The notes under the pieces: generated by a model
What the model saw: the letters and a program-made list of their open reading frames with translations, nothing else
What the model was told of the DNA's origin: nothing
Databases searched by the model: none
In this document: piece by piece, positions 18,503 to 27,452 of the stretch
Position numbering within the stretch: the first letter of the stretch is position 1
How the letters are laid out: each line of letters begins with the position of its first letter
Assembly: GCA_003168335.1 (NCBI GenBank)
Contig: PMSM01000010.1
Location: 396,001-460,000, forward strand
Length of the DNA: 64,000 nt
Direction of reading: 5' to 3'
Origin: Blastocatellia bacterium
GTDB taxonomy: Bacteria; Acidobacteriota; Blastocatellia; Pyrinomonadales; Pyrinomonadaceae
Translations under genes and position numbers: made by a program

Positions 18503-18507
18503 TCATC
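18503..18507. repeat. Target site duplication TCATC, left copy
   Basis: TCATC lies directly before the TGT terminus of the transposon and is repeated exactly at 62231-62235. Five bases is the duplication length made by Tn7-type transposases. Confidence 0.9.
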
Positions 18508-18521
18508 TGTGTAGCCGAATT

Positions 18522-18574
18522 AAAGTCGGAAAATAGGAATTAAAGTCGGAAAATGGGAATCAAAGTCGGAAAAT
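18522..18574. repeat. Packed TnsB-type binding sites, pilC-proximal end
   Basis: AAAGTCGGAAAAT occurs at 18522-18534, 18542-18554 and 18562-18574, an exact 20-bp period, with the surrounding 20-mers nearly identical. The same 13-mer occurs inverted three times at the other end of the element. By family knowledge these are transposase (TnsB) binding sites; packed sites mark the Tn7 'right' end. Confidence 0.9.
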
Positions 18575-18677
18575 GAAACAAGAAGTTTAAACGTTGCCGA
18601 CCGAAAAACGTCGAACCACCGCGCCGCCCGTCGTTAACTTCGCTCACCTCTAATCCTTGAATGATCTCCACCTTCGC

Positions 18678-19454
18678 ATGTCTAAGAGATCTCCGAAAAC
18701 TAAGACCAAGAAGCGGTGGAAAAACAAACTAGAGCGGTTATATGACTGGTCGGACGTACACGAGAACATGGTCAGCCACGCGGAGTTCTCACGTCTGCTG
18801 AATGAACTCAATTTCATTCCTAAAGTGATCGAACTGTGCCACCTATCCGCCTTACAGAAATTTAGCTATTATCAACAAAACAGCGCCGTCGAAATGTTCA
18901 TCGCTGATTTCGAGGACGATTTTTGTCGTCGGTCCGTATTCTTGCAAAAACATCTCCCCGATTGGGTTTATAACATTACGAACATTCTTGCTTTGGAGGC
19001 TCGCTCAGCCGCGCATGGAGGACCAATTTCCAAATCAAAGGCGAGGCGCCTTTTTGAAGTAGAGTTCGTGGATCGAGAGTTTGGCGGACCACCTCTGAAA
19101 GACAGTCGCAACGAAATCTGGGGTGCGGCAAACCTAAGAATGGTGCTTAAAGAAGTTCTTCGTCAAATCAAAGTTGTGAGTGCAATAACGCTTGAAAATG
19201 CAGCGCGCAGAATAATCAAGAACTCTGGCCCCATGTTTCAAAAGAGCAAAGCGCCCTTAACCGGAAAGCATCTCCAAAAACTCTTAAAGCGACATGGCAT
19301 CAATTGGAAACAAATGAAGGCAGAGCGCGTACAACTCCTGATTGCAGAAAAGACTCGATGTAGTATGACGAGGCCTGGACTAACGAAGCCTGGACTAACG
19401 AAGCCCAGAGTCCTCAAGGGCGCTTATCGAAACTCGGAGTCTGCAAACGCATAA
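18678..19454 (+). CDS. Basic protein of unknown function next to the transposon end
   Basis: About 258 residues from the ATG at 18678 (a TTG at 18657 is also possible). The N-terminus is very basic (KRSPKTKTKKRWKNK), the middle is predicted helical with many aromatic residues, and the C-terminal part contains a small tandem repeat, PGLTKPGLTKP, encoded by a duplicated 15-bp unit. I do not recognise a family. Its place about 100 bp inside the packed end, and its basic charge, would fit a DNA-associated protein of the element, but nothing in the sequence proves that. Confidence 0.5.
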   Translation: MSKRSPKTKTKKRWKNKLERLYDWSDVHENMVSHAEFSRLLNELNFIPKVIELCHLSALQKFSYYQQNSAVEMFIADFEDDFCRRSVFLQKHLPDWVYNITNILALEARSAAHGGPISKSKARRLFEVEFVDREFGGPPLKDSRNEIWGAANLRMVLKEVLRQIKVVSAITLENAARRIIKNSGPMFQKSKAPLTGKHLQKLLKRHGINWKQMKAERVQLLIAEKTRCSMTRPGLTKPGLTKPRVLKGAYRNSESANA

Positions 19455-19778
19455 CACCCTTCAAATTCATTTCGCGGATCCATCCTCTGAAGCCGATCCC
19501 GACAAATAAACGTCTTACGACACAAAAAAGTCCTTACCTGAAGAATAAAGTCCTTACCTTAGTTCGAAACCCTAATGGACGGTTGCGGGCCCATTACAGA
19601 GCGTCTAAGGCTCTGGGTTGAACATTAGAGAGCAAAACACCCGTCAGGACGCAGCAAGGACGTTCTCGCGAGCGTTTCCAATTTCAACCTTCAGGAAACC
19701 TCTACTTTTCAATGGCACTGTGTTCGAGGAGAGTTATCCTGTAACAGCTTGGAACATACAACCCGAATGCCGAGGATT
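19455..19778. other. Gene-poor stretch with a second 20-bp-period repeat
   Basis: No convincing gene is seen. Near its start it holds two copies of AAAGTCCTTACCT at 20-bp spacing (listed separately). The rest shows no strong hairpin or tRNA-like structure. Confidence 0.4.
19527..19559. repeat. Two AAAGTCCTTACCT copies at 20-bp period
   Basis: AAAGTCCTTACCT occurs at 19527-19539 and 19547-19559. The spacing and the leading AAAGTC match the terminal TnsB-type sites, but the second half differs (CTTACCT against GGAAAAT). This may be a remnant end of a related element, or a regulatory repeat. Confidence 0.55.
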
Positions 19779-20221
19779 TTAATGTTTTTGCCTAATTGTT
19801 TCCCCGATATCTTCTACAGCTTGCCAAACAGCGAACTGTAAGGACTGGGCAGAGAACCTCGCCGCTTTGGGAAGATAAGAGAAAACCTCATAGGATTTTG
19901 CTCTTTCTGCTGCAAGTAACTCTTCATGAGCGGTCAGAATGATAACCCAAACAGACTACTATCCCCTGTCTTCACCGTTTGTAACGGCCATTCAAGATCA
20001 GGGATTTCGCCCTGCACAGCCTGTGAAAATGTGGTTTGATCGGTACCGGTCGTCCAAGCAGCACCATCCTGACAGCGCTCGGGAAAGTCTAATCCAAATG
20101 CGCCCGCCTCGATCCGGGATTCTATTGCGCCTACGATACCGCGCCAAGCGGCCGGCGTGATGTCTTGCACATCCCTGGGTCTGGGACCAAATTCTCGATC
20201 GCTGAAATAGATCTCTGCCAT
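19779..20221 (-). pseudogene. Frameshifted gene downstream of the Argonaute gene
   Basis: An ATG at 20221, 29 bp after the Argonaute stop, opens a frame with protein-like composition ('MAEIYFSDREFGPRPRDV', then acidic and aromatic residues to 'PDLEWPLQ') that ends at 19934. Directly after its last sensible residues, another minus frame opens near 19955 and runs to a TAA at 19779. It reads 'VIILTAHEE' and later 'SYLPKAARF', resembling the back half of a response-regulator receiver domain (TA and K motifs). The two together suggest one gene broken by a frameshift, or two fused remnants. Its link to the Argonaute operon is by position only. Confidence 0.4.
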
Positions 20222-20249
20222 GTGTTTCGTTGCATTAGCGAAAGATGTT

Positions 20250-21737
20250 TCACATGTAATAGCGATAAGAAGAAAGCGGCTCGACCTCGTCACCAACCTC
20301 CGCCATAATCCCACCCACTTGCCTAGCGAAGCGAATTGTGACCGGCTGGCCATTTGTGTTTTGTGCTGTATTCCAGTTCATGCGCGTTAAACCCATAACG
20401 TCTGTAGCAACGCGGTACATATTGGCATCCTCGCCTGTCACTAGTCGTACCGGCGTAGGAATGTGAGGGCCCGGGTAAGTCCCCCACTCTGGCAAAAAAC
20501 CGGTCGTGAAGAGATATGTAGCACCTTCGTTAACTCTGCACATTGTTCCCCTTTTTGGCGGATATGAGCCGTACTGTACTAAACGGAACATGGATGGCAT
20601 CAGGTTTACCATCTCAACCAAAGGAATGTGCCGTAACTCATTCTTGAACCCGACCGTTTCTTGCTCATTGAACTTCGATGTCTTGTGAAGAACTACTCGT
20701 AAGGGCTCTCCTCCCGTCCTCTCTCGGTATTGATCCAACACTTTTCGCATTAACCTCGCTGATTGCTCTTCAGTAAGATGGACATTGCGCCCCTGTTCCG
20801 GATTCCATGGGACACTATCTCCTCTAATAGCGAATCCATCACCTTCCGTCGAAAACGCCTGGGCTATGCTCGAGTGGACTAAGTGCCGTTTGGTAGTGCG
20901 GAGGTGATGAAAACTGACTCCAACGAAACAAGTTTCTGGCCCTTCAGCTTTAAGTCGCCATGGTATGCCGCCCGATTTGTAATACATCCCTACGCTCATG
21001 TTCCACGCGCGAGTGGCGGGATCCTGACCTCCCTCAGTGTCACTGAAAACCCTGTTTCTACCAATTTGGATGGGCATGTGCGAGCGCATGGCACGGGCTT
21101 TCAGTGCTCGCCGGAAGTCACGAAACAGCAAATCCTCTGGCTGCTCATCTACTTCCCAAGTCTCGAATAAACCCATTTGAAGAGAATTCGCTCTCTCCCG
21201 TCTCTTCCTAAGCGCCTTATATTCATTTCGATTCAACTCATTGCTAATGCTCCAACAACTAAGGACCACGCTTTGAGGAAGACAACAAACAACAATGTCC
21301 GGTTTCTGAGACTCCATGCCGGCGAGTTTCTGTATCCCGGCCGTGTAAAGATCCAAAACCTCTTCAAAACGTTTCTTTGGTTCTAATGCAAGGGCCTTCT
21401 CTAGTACGCGATCCGCTTCGTCAAACTCCACAGTCCACCGATCACTGACGTCGAGAGTCGCCTTAAATACGTCGAGAAATCCGGGAAAGAATGGATATTG
21501 CGCAAGATTGTTCATATCAGACATGATTGGATTTTGACATCGCTCGTACCATTTCAATGCCTTTTCAATCATCTCCGAAGGACCGACTAATCCAACCTTC
21601 ACATTCGACTTATGCGCGGCGCCGAAGCGCAGATCAAACGGACCAGCTTGAGTAAGACCGACCCTCGGGTCAGTGAATTCCCCAGGGCTGCCAAATTCGA
21701 GCAATGGAGATGGCAATTCAGTAATCTCGATATTCAT
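20250..21737 (-). CDS. Short prokaryotic Argonaute (MID-PIWI), catalytically inactive
   Basis: About 495 residues, the length of short pAgos, which have only MID and PIWI domains. The hallmark 'WNMSVGMYYKSGGIPWRL' lies near residues 246-263. The following core strand reads 'CFVGVSFHH' (271-279), with Ser where an active PIWI has its first catalytic Asp, so target cleavage is not expected. Short pAgos use a guide to sense invader nucleic acid and switch on an APAZ-partner effector. The ATG at 21737 (or TTG at 21740) directly follows the partner's TGA at 21741-21743, so the two are coupled. No Shine-Dalgarno other than sequence inside the partner gene is evident. Confidence 0.9.
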   Translation of the reverse strand: MNIEITELPSPLLEFGSPGEFTDPRVGLTQAGPFDLRFGAAHKSNVKVGLVGPSEMIEKALKWYERCQNPIMSDMNNLAQYPFFPGFLDVFKATLDVSDRWTVEFDEADRVLEKALALEPKKRFEEVLDLYTAGIQKLAGMESQKPDIVVCCLPQSVVLSCWSISNELNRNEYKALRKRRERANSLQMGLFETWEVDEQPEDLLFRDFRRALKARAMRSHMPIQIGRNRVFSDTEGGQDPATRAWNMSVGMYYKSGGIPWRLKAEGPETCFVGVSFHHLRTTKRHLVHSSIAQAFSTEGDGFAIRGDSVPWNPEQGRNVHLTEEQSARLMRKVLDQYRERTGGEPLRVVLHKTSKFNEQETVGFKNELRHIPLVEMVNLMPSMFRLVQYGSYPPKRGTMCRVNEGATYLFTTGFLPEWGTYPGPHIPTPVRLVTGEDANMYRVATDVMGLTRMNWNTAQNTNGQPVTIRFARQVGGIMAEVGDEVEPLSSYRYYM

Positions 21738-21740
21738 CAA

Positions 21741-24488
21741 TCACTGATCCTCCTCTTCGGGCTCAACCTTTGTTGCTTCCTGTTGTTCGGCGATCGCGGC
21801 TAGCTCCTCTTCGATCTCCGAGTATTCGCGCTCTTTATCGCCAAGCCCCTCGGACGATTCCTCGTCTGCCTCAGCCGGTAAATTTGTGACATTGATGGTC
21901 GGTATTTGTGACTTAAAAACGATCGTCGGAGATATTATTCGAGTCGCAAGGTCTTGCGCTTCCCTTTCAGCCTCAAGCTGGTCTACTGACAGGTCACTAC
22001 CCTTCGCAAGGGTTCTTATCCGTGGTAAGCAAGTAAGGCGAAAACTGCCTGGCTCACCGCCAGACAGCACCCAAGACCAAAACACGAGATCGTTGTGAAC
22101 TTGGCTGTTGTAGTCGCGAGAAGCGCGCTTTGTGGATAACCTATTTACCTTAGCGCCCTCGAGTAGCTTCGCAATTCCGTTTATCGTAAAAACATACCCC
22201 GGAACTATTTGGAGAGCCCAAGATTCGTCGAATTGCTCTAATAGGAATGAAAACGATTCGTGCTCCCAATATCGGACTTTTCCACTCGATTGCGAAATAA
22301 TCGGCTTCGTAACAGTTCGGGTTGGTCGACGCAATCGCGATTGATACGTAATAACGCGTTTGCCATCCTCAGCACCTGATCGAGGAAAGTATGCCCGTTT
22401 GCGCTTCTTGTCGACAATTAGCCCGCGATGCTCGAGATGTTTAAAAATTGATTCGTTCAAGAGCCATACCAATCTATTCTTCCCGTCGCTCCCTTGAAAA
22501 AACTCACCAATCTCGGTATCGATTAATGTGGCGCGGTCAACATGATGCCTCAGAGGATTGTTTGAGTCACTCAGATCGAAGAAGCTTATTAAGTGTGGCG
22601 GAGCAACAATAAATGGCGGCATCCACGTTACATTAGCATTCTGCCAAACGTCTTTGGGCCGCTTAGCTCGTGTTTCTGCGTACCAGAGACGAGAAGGCAT
22701 CTCTATATTTTCAAGCAGATTCGCAGCAAATCTAGTCGCAATAACCAGAGGCGTTGCCGTTCCCGTTGTGACGTCAACTGCTTCAGGCCGAGCATATATG
22801 GTGACTCGAAAAGATGTGTTGTCCGCGATTGGCCCAAACTCGACCTGTCCCCCGTTATCCCCCACTAAACGAACGACGTCGGCGAGACCAGACCCCTTCT
22901 TCTCCATGTCTCCTACACTGTAGAAGAGGTCCGCGATTACAGGATTGCGGTAGCCCTTGATACCACGCCGCCCTCGTTTGATGTGTTCCTCAAGCGGGGT
23001 GCCCGCAGCTTGACGCATAACGTCTTCAACCAATCCGCCGGGGCTGGTAATCTGTATCCGATCTGGCTCGATACGGATCATCACGTCCTGTTCGATGTGA
23101 TAGTTCCGATGCACAAGTGCGTTGACAATAATCTCTCTGAGCGCCAATGGAGGATACGGATAAACCGTCTCGGATACATCCCCCTTAAGTATGAATGGCC
23201 TGTTGAGTTCCGCCAGAGCGCTGATGATCAATTCCAGTTGGTTCCAAAGGTTACCTTCGAGTAACTGATCCTCTCCCTGAAAATGAAGTCTGACTCTAGC
23301 GGCATCTAGGTTATCCTGAGGCTTGGAACTGAATAACAAGTAACCTGCCGTTGTAAGTTGAACCTGATCTACGACGCGAACCGCCAGGTCGAACTGACAT
23401 AACCTATCTATTATCCAATCTCGTCCTATTTCTGTCGGTATGCGAACTCTCATTTCCTTGCAATAGTTGATAATCCTGGTACGCATACTTGGCCACTCAA
23501 CTGTATCTACGTTCACGTTCATCGGCTCCATGTCGAAACTAGAAGCACCTGCGCCAGACTTTTGTACGACAATGCCTCGGTTCTCAACCTCGACTGACCG
23601 ACGTTCGTGAAGCGCCCAGAATTCCTCCATTAATTCGTCGAAGCCCTGATTAACAACGACCTGAAAGTTTGTTCCGATTGTGTCCGCCAACTCATGAACA
23701 AGTGGATGCAGATCTTTGGGATCTCTATAATCGTGTGCGCACCAGTAAATCCCATGCCGATAGTTATCCGCCCGCTCTGCATGCCCCATGAGCAGATGAT
23801 GCATGATCGAGGGCTCTGCTCCTCTATACCCGATGACTATAAGTGGATGATCACGGAGTATTGGCGTCAGTCGCTCCGCCAAAGCCTTATCCATCTCCTG
23901 GATTTCATCCAAATCGTTTTTATCTGTGTAGTGATCGACAGAGCCATGTAAGTAGGCTAATTGCGGAGCATCTGGCCCAGTACTAAGCTTTGTATGATCC
24001 GACGGGGTTTCAATTACATTTATGTGCCTTGGGCGTTTGCGCGCACGGCAAAGATCTACAAGTACTCGATCAAAGTTTGTCGTTAGTACCGTACTGACAA
24101 AACGCAAGAACATGAACTCAGCTAAACGTTCATAGCCAGGACTCGCAGGCACGTCGGGATTTAAGATGCTTAGAAAAAACTGTTTGCGATTATGTTTCGG
24201 CTGCAGGAGATTCTTGGTTACAAGTGGATAATTGTCGGCTAACGAACTAGTCAGATACCACGCGTGGCCCTCAAGCCAATCCAGCCAATCACTGCGCTTA
24301 ACTCGAATGTCCTCATAATCTAAACCCTTACTCCGACAGTATTCCCATCTAACTGCTTTCTCGACGATTTCATCGCCAAGCGGAATTCCTGATTTGATTG
24401 AGGTGCCTGCGCCTAGGAGAAGAACAGGATCGGGCGTTCCTTTGAAAACCGAAAAGAGCTGCTCGACTGTATTTATTCGAGGTTCCAT
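21741..24488 (-). CDS. SIR2 - RecG/DHS-like - APAZ effector partner of the Argonaute
   Basis: 915 residues, far longer than the roughly 450-600 of ordinary SIR2-APAZ proteins. Residues 1-290 form a SIR2 domain with GAGTS (26-30), TTNFD (136-140), a YLHGS His (181) and IGYRG (219-223), the residues expected for NAD binding and hydrolysis. Residues about 330-590 match the C-terminal module of COG2865-type proteins, with 'ALREIIVNALVHRNY' (449-463) and 'TSPGGL' (481-486), a GHKL/HATPase-like fold. Residues about 640-880 look like APAZ, the domain that docks on short Argonautes. The tail is acidic. In known SIR2-APAZ/pAgo systems, guide-target recognition causes NAD depletion and cell suicide; I infer the same here. 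Confidence 0.85.
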   Translation of the reverse strand: MEPRINTVEQLFSVFKGTPDPVLLLGAGTSIKSGIPLGDEIVEKAVRWEYCRSKGLDYEDIRVKRSDWLDWLEGHAWYLTSSLADNYPLVTKNLLQPKHNRKQFFLSILNPDVPASPGYERLAEFMFLRFVSTVLTTNFDRVLVDLCRARKRPRHINVIETPSDHTKLSTGPDAPQLAYLHGSVDHYTDKNDLDEIQEMDKALAERLTPILRDHPLIVIGYRGAEPSIMHHLLMGHAERADNYRHGIYWCAHDYRDPKDLHPLVHELADTIGTNFQVVVNQGFDELMEEFWALHERRSVEVENRGIVVQKSGAGASSFDMEPMNVNVDTVEWPSMRTRIINYCKEMRVRIPTEIGRDWIIDRLCQFDLAVRVVDQVQLTTAGYLLFSSKPQDNLDAARVRLHFQGEDQLLEGNLWNQLELIISALAELNRPFILKGDVSETVYPYPPLALREIIVNALVHRNYHIEQDVMIRIEPDRIQITSPGGLVEDVMRQAAGTPLEEHIKRGRRGIKGYRNPVIADLFYSVGDMEKKGSGLADVVRLVGDNGGQVEFGPIADNTSFRVTIYARPEAVDVTTGTATPLVIATRFAANLLENIEMPSRLWYAETRAKRPKDVWQNANVTWMPPFIVAPPHLISFFDLSDSNNPLRHHVDRATLIDTEIGEFFQGSDGKNRLVWLLNESIFKHLEHRGLIVDKKRKRAYFPRSGAEDGKRVITYQSRLRRPTRTVTKPIISQSSGKVRYWEHESFSFLLEQFDESWALQIVPGYVFTINGIAKLLEGAKVNRLSTKRASRDYNSQVHNDLVFWSWVLSGGEPGSFRLTCLPRIRTLAKGSDLSVDQLEAEREAQDLATRIISPTIVFKSQIPTINVTNLPAEADEESSEGLGDKEREYSEIEEELAAIAEQQEATKVEPEEEDQ

Positions 24489-24577
24489 GTGAGGTCATCG
24501 GGCAATGGGGCATCTGCCCGCTCTGCGTCATTTATTCGATGGTCAACGTCGATTCCTTACGTGCCTACTTCTTGACT

Positions 24578-24844
24578 TCACCTCCGTGAACGCCTTTGCG
24601 AAAGTTTAAGCTCGTCATCTATAAGCATTTCAACATTTACTTTCGCTGCCCTGGCATACTTCAGCAACACCGACAACGCGGGCTCTCGGATCCCGCGCTC
24701 GTACTTAGAAATATCATTTCGAGTTAGCTTTGGACCCAACCCCAACGCTCTCACAAGCCCATCCTGCGAAAGATCCAGATCGATTCTAATCTGAGCCAGC
24801 TTCTTCCCCAATTTTCTTGGTTTGTCCCGTGCCCCCCTGCCCAT
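24578..24844 (-). CDS. XRE-family helix-turn-helix regulator
   Basis: 88 residues. A Cro/C1-type helix-turn-helix is plain: 'LAQIRIDLDLSQDGLVRALG' then 'TRNDISKYERGIREP' with the conserved S-x-Y-E-R-G-x-R-E-P recognition pattern. It is a single DNA-binding domain without an effector part. It stands 89 bp upstream of the SIR2-APAZ gene on the same strand and probably controls the Argonaute operon. A strong AGGAGG lies 9 bases before the ATG. Confidence 0.85.
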   Translation of the reverse strand: MGRGARDKPRKLGKKLAQIRIDLDLSQDGLVRALGLGPKLTRNDISKYERGIREPALSVLLKYARAAKVNVEMLIDDELKLSQRRSRR

Positions 24845-25142
24845 CAGGATTGACCTCCTGATGAAGCTTCGCTGTTACAAATTCCCTTGCAATATGGGCT
24901 ATTTGTCCCTACTATGCTCTCGAACGATTCGCTCGCGGGGAGTAGCAGGATTCGTAACTCCCCAGCGGCTCTCATAGTCAGGGTTGAGAAGCCTCTTGGC
25001 CCATAGCGTCTCGGATTATTTCAAGGATCGAGCGAGACAAACCATATCAGAGAATAGTTGTCCTCGCTACCAGATTTCGACGCCAGACAGGAAGCCTCAT
25101 AGCAAAAAGAATTTTCCTCAGGGGAATAGGAAGGAGTACCCC

Positions 25143-26267
25143 ATGCTGACCAACTTTCACCGTCTGTTCTTTATGATGTTTCTGACAATATCGATGGCAG
25201 CCATTGCTGCCTTATCATGTTCGGCCCAGCCGGCAACCAGTTCTAGACGTGGCAGATCGACGACTATGAGCACTGGTACTGTCGCAAAGAGTTCTAGTAA
25301 TGAAGCGGCGCTTCAGCTGCTTGGACGATTGCGCGCGATTCGCGACTGTTGGGCCGACCCTTACATGATTATCAAAGCCAATAATGCAAGCGAGGAAAGT
25401 GACTCGCGGTTTCTTCTCTGCGACAGCGAATACGCACTACGACTAGCGGAAGCCCAGGCTGCGGTGAGCGACGCGTCAAGCTCAGTTGACAGTCCGGCTG
25501 TAACCCGCGAGGCAATGGCTGCTATTGCGGTATTCAAGGATCTTGATACTCTCCGTCAACTCTTTAATAGTCGCCCCTATTTCATTCTGGGGACTGTGCG
25601 TGTTTCAGACATTTATCCCATCGCTCACAAGTACAACATCACCTACCAAGAAAACTGGACCTCGAAAGAGGCGATCTACCGGCAAATGACGCCGCACCGC
25701 CGCGGACACATCGATCGCCTGGCGGCGCTAATTCAAGGAACGCCTTCGGACCCGAATCCGACACTGACGTCAGCACAGGCAGACGCCGCGCTAGATGACC
25801 TAACCTGGTCCCGAGCGGCGAGTCATATGACGTACGAGTGGTATCTGGGTCGTTACCCCCAAGGGCGCCACGCTGGCGAAGCGCGTGATTCGATCAGCCG
25901 GAAAAATGAGATTCGAAAGGAACGAGACAATCAGCTCGAGAGAACTCGCGAAGAACTCGAAAGCACGACTCGAAAGGTTTTGGAAGCCTACGTACATGGG
26001 GATAAAACTACCTACGGCCGTTTTCTCTCCAGCCGATTTCCCTCTCGAGAAATCTACATCGCTCGTCTTAAACCGCAGCCCGAAGTCGTTTCCTTCGAAA
26101 TCAAGGACTTTCAAATAGAACGTTACAATACCGACGGAGACCTTTATCGAGCAAAGATGAATGTCCACTACAAGAGCATTCTTAACAAGGAACGCAACTA
26201 TCACAACAGCATCTTGTATTTAAAAAGCGAACGTGGTTGGGAGATTGTCGAATGGCACTCGCCGTAA
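25143..26267 (+). CDS. Exported protein with C-terminal NTF2-like domain
   Basis: 374 residues from the ATG at 25143, chosen because AAGGAG lies 6 bases upstream; the open frame runs further 5' without such a signal. An N-terminal signal sequence (hydrophobic 'FMMFLTISMAAIAAL' then SCSA) indicates export. A central helical region is followed by a charged helix (about residues 260-285, 'RKERDNQLERTREEL'). The last 90 residues look like a SnoaL/NTF2-type fold: 'VLEAYVHGDKTTYGRFLS' and the closing 'RGWEIVEWH'. Such domains are common as ligand-binding or immunity modules. Divergent from the XRE regulator. Confidence 0.6.
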   Translation: MLTNFHRLFFMMFLTISMAAIAALSCSAQPATSSRRGRSTTMSTGTVAKSSSNEAALQLLGRLRAIRDCWADPYMIIKANNASEESDSRFLLCDSEYALRLAEAQAAVSDASSSVDSPAVTREAMAAIAVFKDLDTLRQLFNSRPYFILGTVRVSDIYPIAHKYNITYQENWTSKEAIYRQMTPHRRGHIDRLAALIQGTPSDPNPTLTSAQADAALDDLTWSRAASHMTYEWYLGRYPQGRHAGEARDSISRKNEIRKERDNQLERTREELESTTRKVLEAYVHGDKTTYGRFLSSRFPSREIYIARLKPQPEVVSFEIKDFQIERYNTDGDLYRAKMNVHYKSILNKERNYHNSILYLKSERGWEIVEWHSP

Positions 26268-26470
26268 CGTCCGCCGAACATCCAACTAATGGCTCACGCC
26301 GGGGCCAACAAAATCCCACGGCATGGTCTGAACGATATTGCTGAGGCGTACGTAGTTCCCGCGATTCTTGGTAAGACAAATGATATCTGGGATTTGGTTG
26401 GTAGGGACGACTGACCGGACAAGCGTATGCCTTTTATCAAAGCATGGGCGCAAATAAGGCTTTGAATCGC

Positions 26471-27325
26471 TTACGAATGCTTTGCTTTGAAATACTCCCA
26501 AGCGGTATGTAAGTACGGGGCAGCTTGAACGAGAAGTTTCGCTCCTTCAAAGCTAACCTTCATCAAATCAATTCGCGCTTTGGCCTTCTCAAGTAACCCA
26601 GGTTTCGGTTCACTGAGCGCGAGCCTGTTCAGCTTAACAACTTCGTCCTTCAACTCCTCGATTTCGTCATCGGGCGACCGCGATGCCTGAATCAGTTGAA
26701 GCAAACCGGCGATAGCCTGGTCAAACTCAGGATTATTCGTGACGGTGATGTTGACGTTTTGAACATTGCCCGAGCCCTGTTGAACGGCACCGTGGACCGT
26801 GCCAATCTTCATATGGTAGGTGTCCCCACCGGCTTTGGGCGGAGGTTGGCCCAGCGATTCGATGGCGTGAATCCCGGCAGAGGTGATGTTGACATAATCA
26901 CCACCCGGCCACTCAATGAATCCTTGTTCTTCCAGACCCTTGCACACACCGCTCACTTCGCGATCAGTCATTCCTGTCGCTGGCACCAGTTCATGAAAAC
27001 CCACTATCTTGGTAGTGTTCTGACCGCTCAGTTCGTAAATCTTCTTCAAGACTAGTGTCTCTTTTGCTGCGTATCTTTGTTCCACGATTCGTTCAGCCTC
27101 CGGTCTTCCTTTTGGCAGTAGAAAAACCCTCTCAAATGAAGTCCACTTAATCAGTTCTTCACCGTAGAGGGGTTGAGCGATAATAGTGCCTTCGGTGTCG
27201 TAATCAATTCCTATCCGTCTGCATAATTCCTTGTTGTCTACGTCTGCACCGTAATTTCCAGCATGCATCTCCCAAAGAGTAGCGAGGTAGTCCTCGCGCA
27301 ACTTCTTTTGCCGTCGCAGGTCCAT
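26471..27325 (-). CDS. Winged-helix protein with RHIM/BASS-like motif and helical C-terminal module
   Basis: 284 residues. Residues about 85-160 look like a winged helix ('ETLVLKKIYELSGQN', 'MTDREVSGVCKGLEEQGFIEW', where the helix and wing follow each other). Near 175-190 is 'GAVQQGSGNVQNVNI', matching the V-Q-x-G-x-x-N core of amyloid-type RHIM/BASS3 signalling motifs. The last 80 residues are helical, with 'PKPGLLEKAKARIDLMK' and an apolar end, resembling C-terminal modules I associate with AbiTii-like conflict proteins. The motif is shared with three proteins at 30.7-32.7 kb. A role in ligand- or infection-triggered assembly is inference. Confidence 0.55.
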   Translation of the reverse strand: MDLRRQKKLREDYLATLWEMHAGNYGADVDNKELCRRIGIDYDTEGTIIAQPLYGEELIKWTSFERVFLLPKGRPEAERIVEQRYAAKETLVLKKIYELSGQNTTKIVGFHELVPATGMTDREVSGVCKGLEEQGFIEWPGGDYVNITSAGIHAIESLGQPPPKAGGDTYHMKIGTVHGAVQQGSGNVQNVNITVTNNPEFDQAIAGLLQLIQASRSPDDEIEELKDEVVKLNRLALSEPKPGLLEKAKARIDLMKVSFEGAKLLVQAAPYLHTAWEYFKAKHS

Positions 27326-27415
27326 TCACAAATCTTACCACGCTCCCCCAGCTTGAGCCGTTACGTCTTTCATTTCTTCTTGGTGAGTTGTGTGAACGCA
27401 GAAGAAACGAATACG

Positions 27416-27441
27416 AAAAAGCGCCCGACCGCAGCCGAGCG
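27416..27441 (-). terminator. Minus-strand terminator
   Basis: On the minus strand CGCTCGGC, TGCG, GTCGGGCG forms an 8-bp stem with two G-U pairs, followed by a C and then TTTTT. It lies 11 bp after the stop of the small gene ending at 27453, which supports that gene being real and last in its operon. Confidence 0.65.
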
Positions 27442-27452
27442 TTTTTGGGTAG

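Noticed and set aside
18522-18574. Three 13-bp repeats with regular spacing as a tiny CRISPR array
   Set aside because: Spacing of 7 bp is far too short for spacers, there are no cas genes, and inverted copies stand at the opposite transposon end. Transposase binding sites explain them fully.
19600-19640. tRNA-like run near GGTTGAAC / GTTCGAAA
   Set aside because: No acceptor or anticodon stems can be folded around it.
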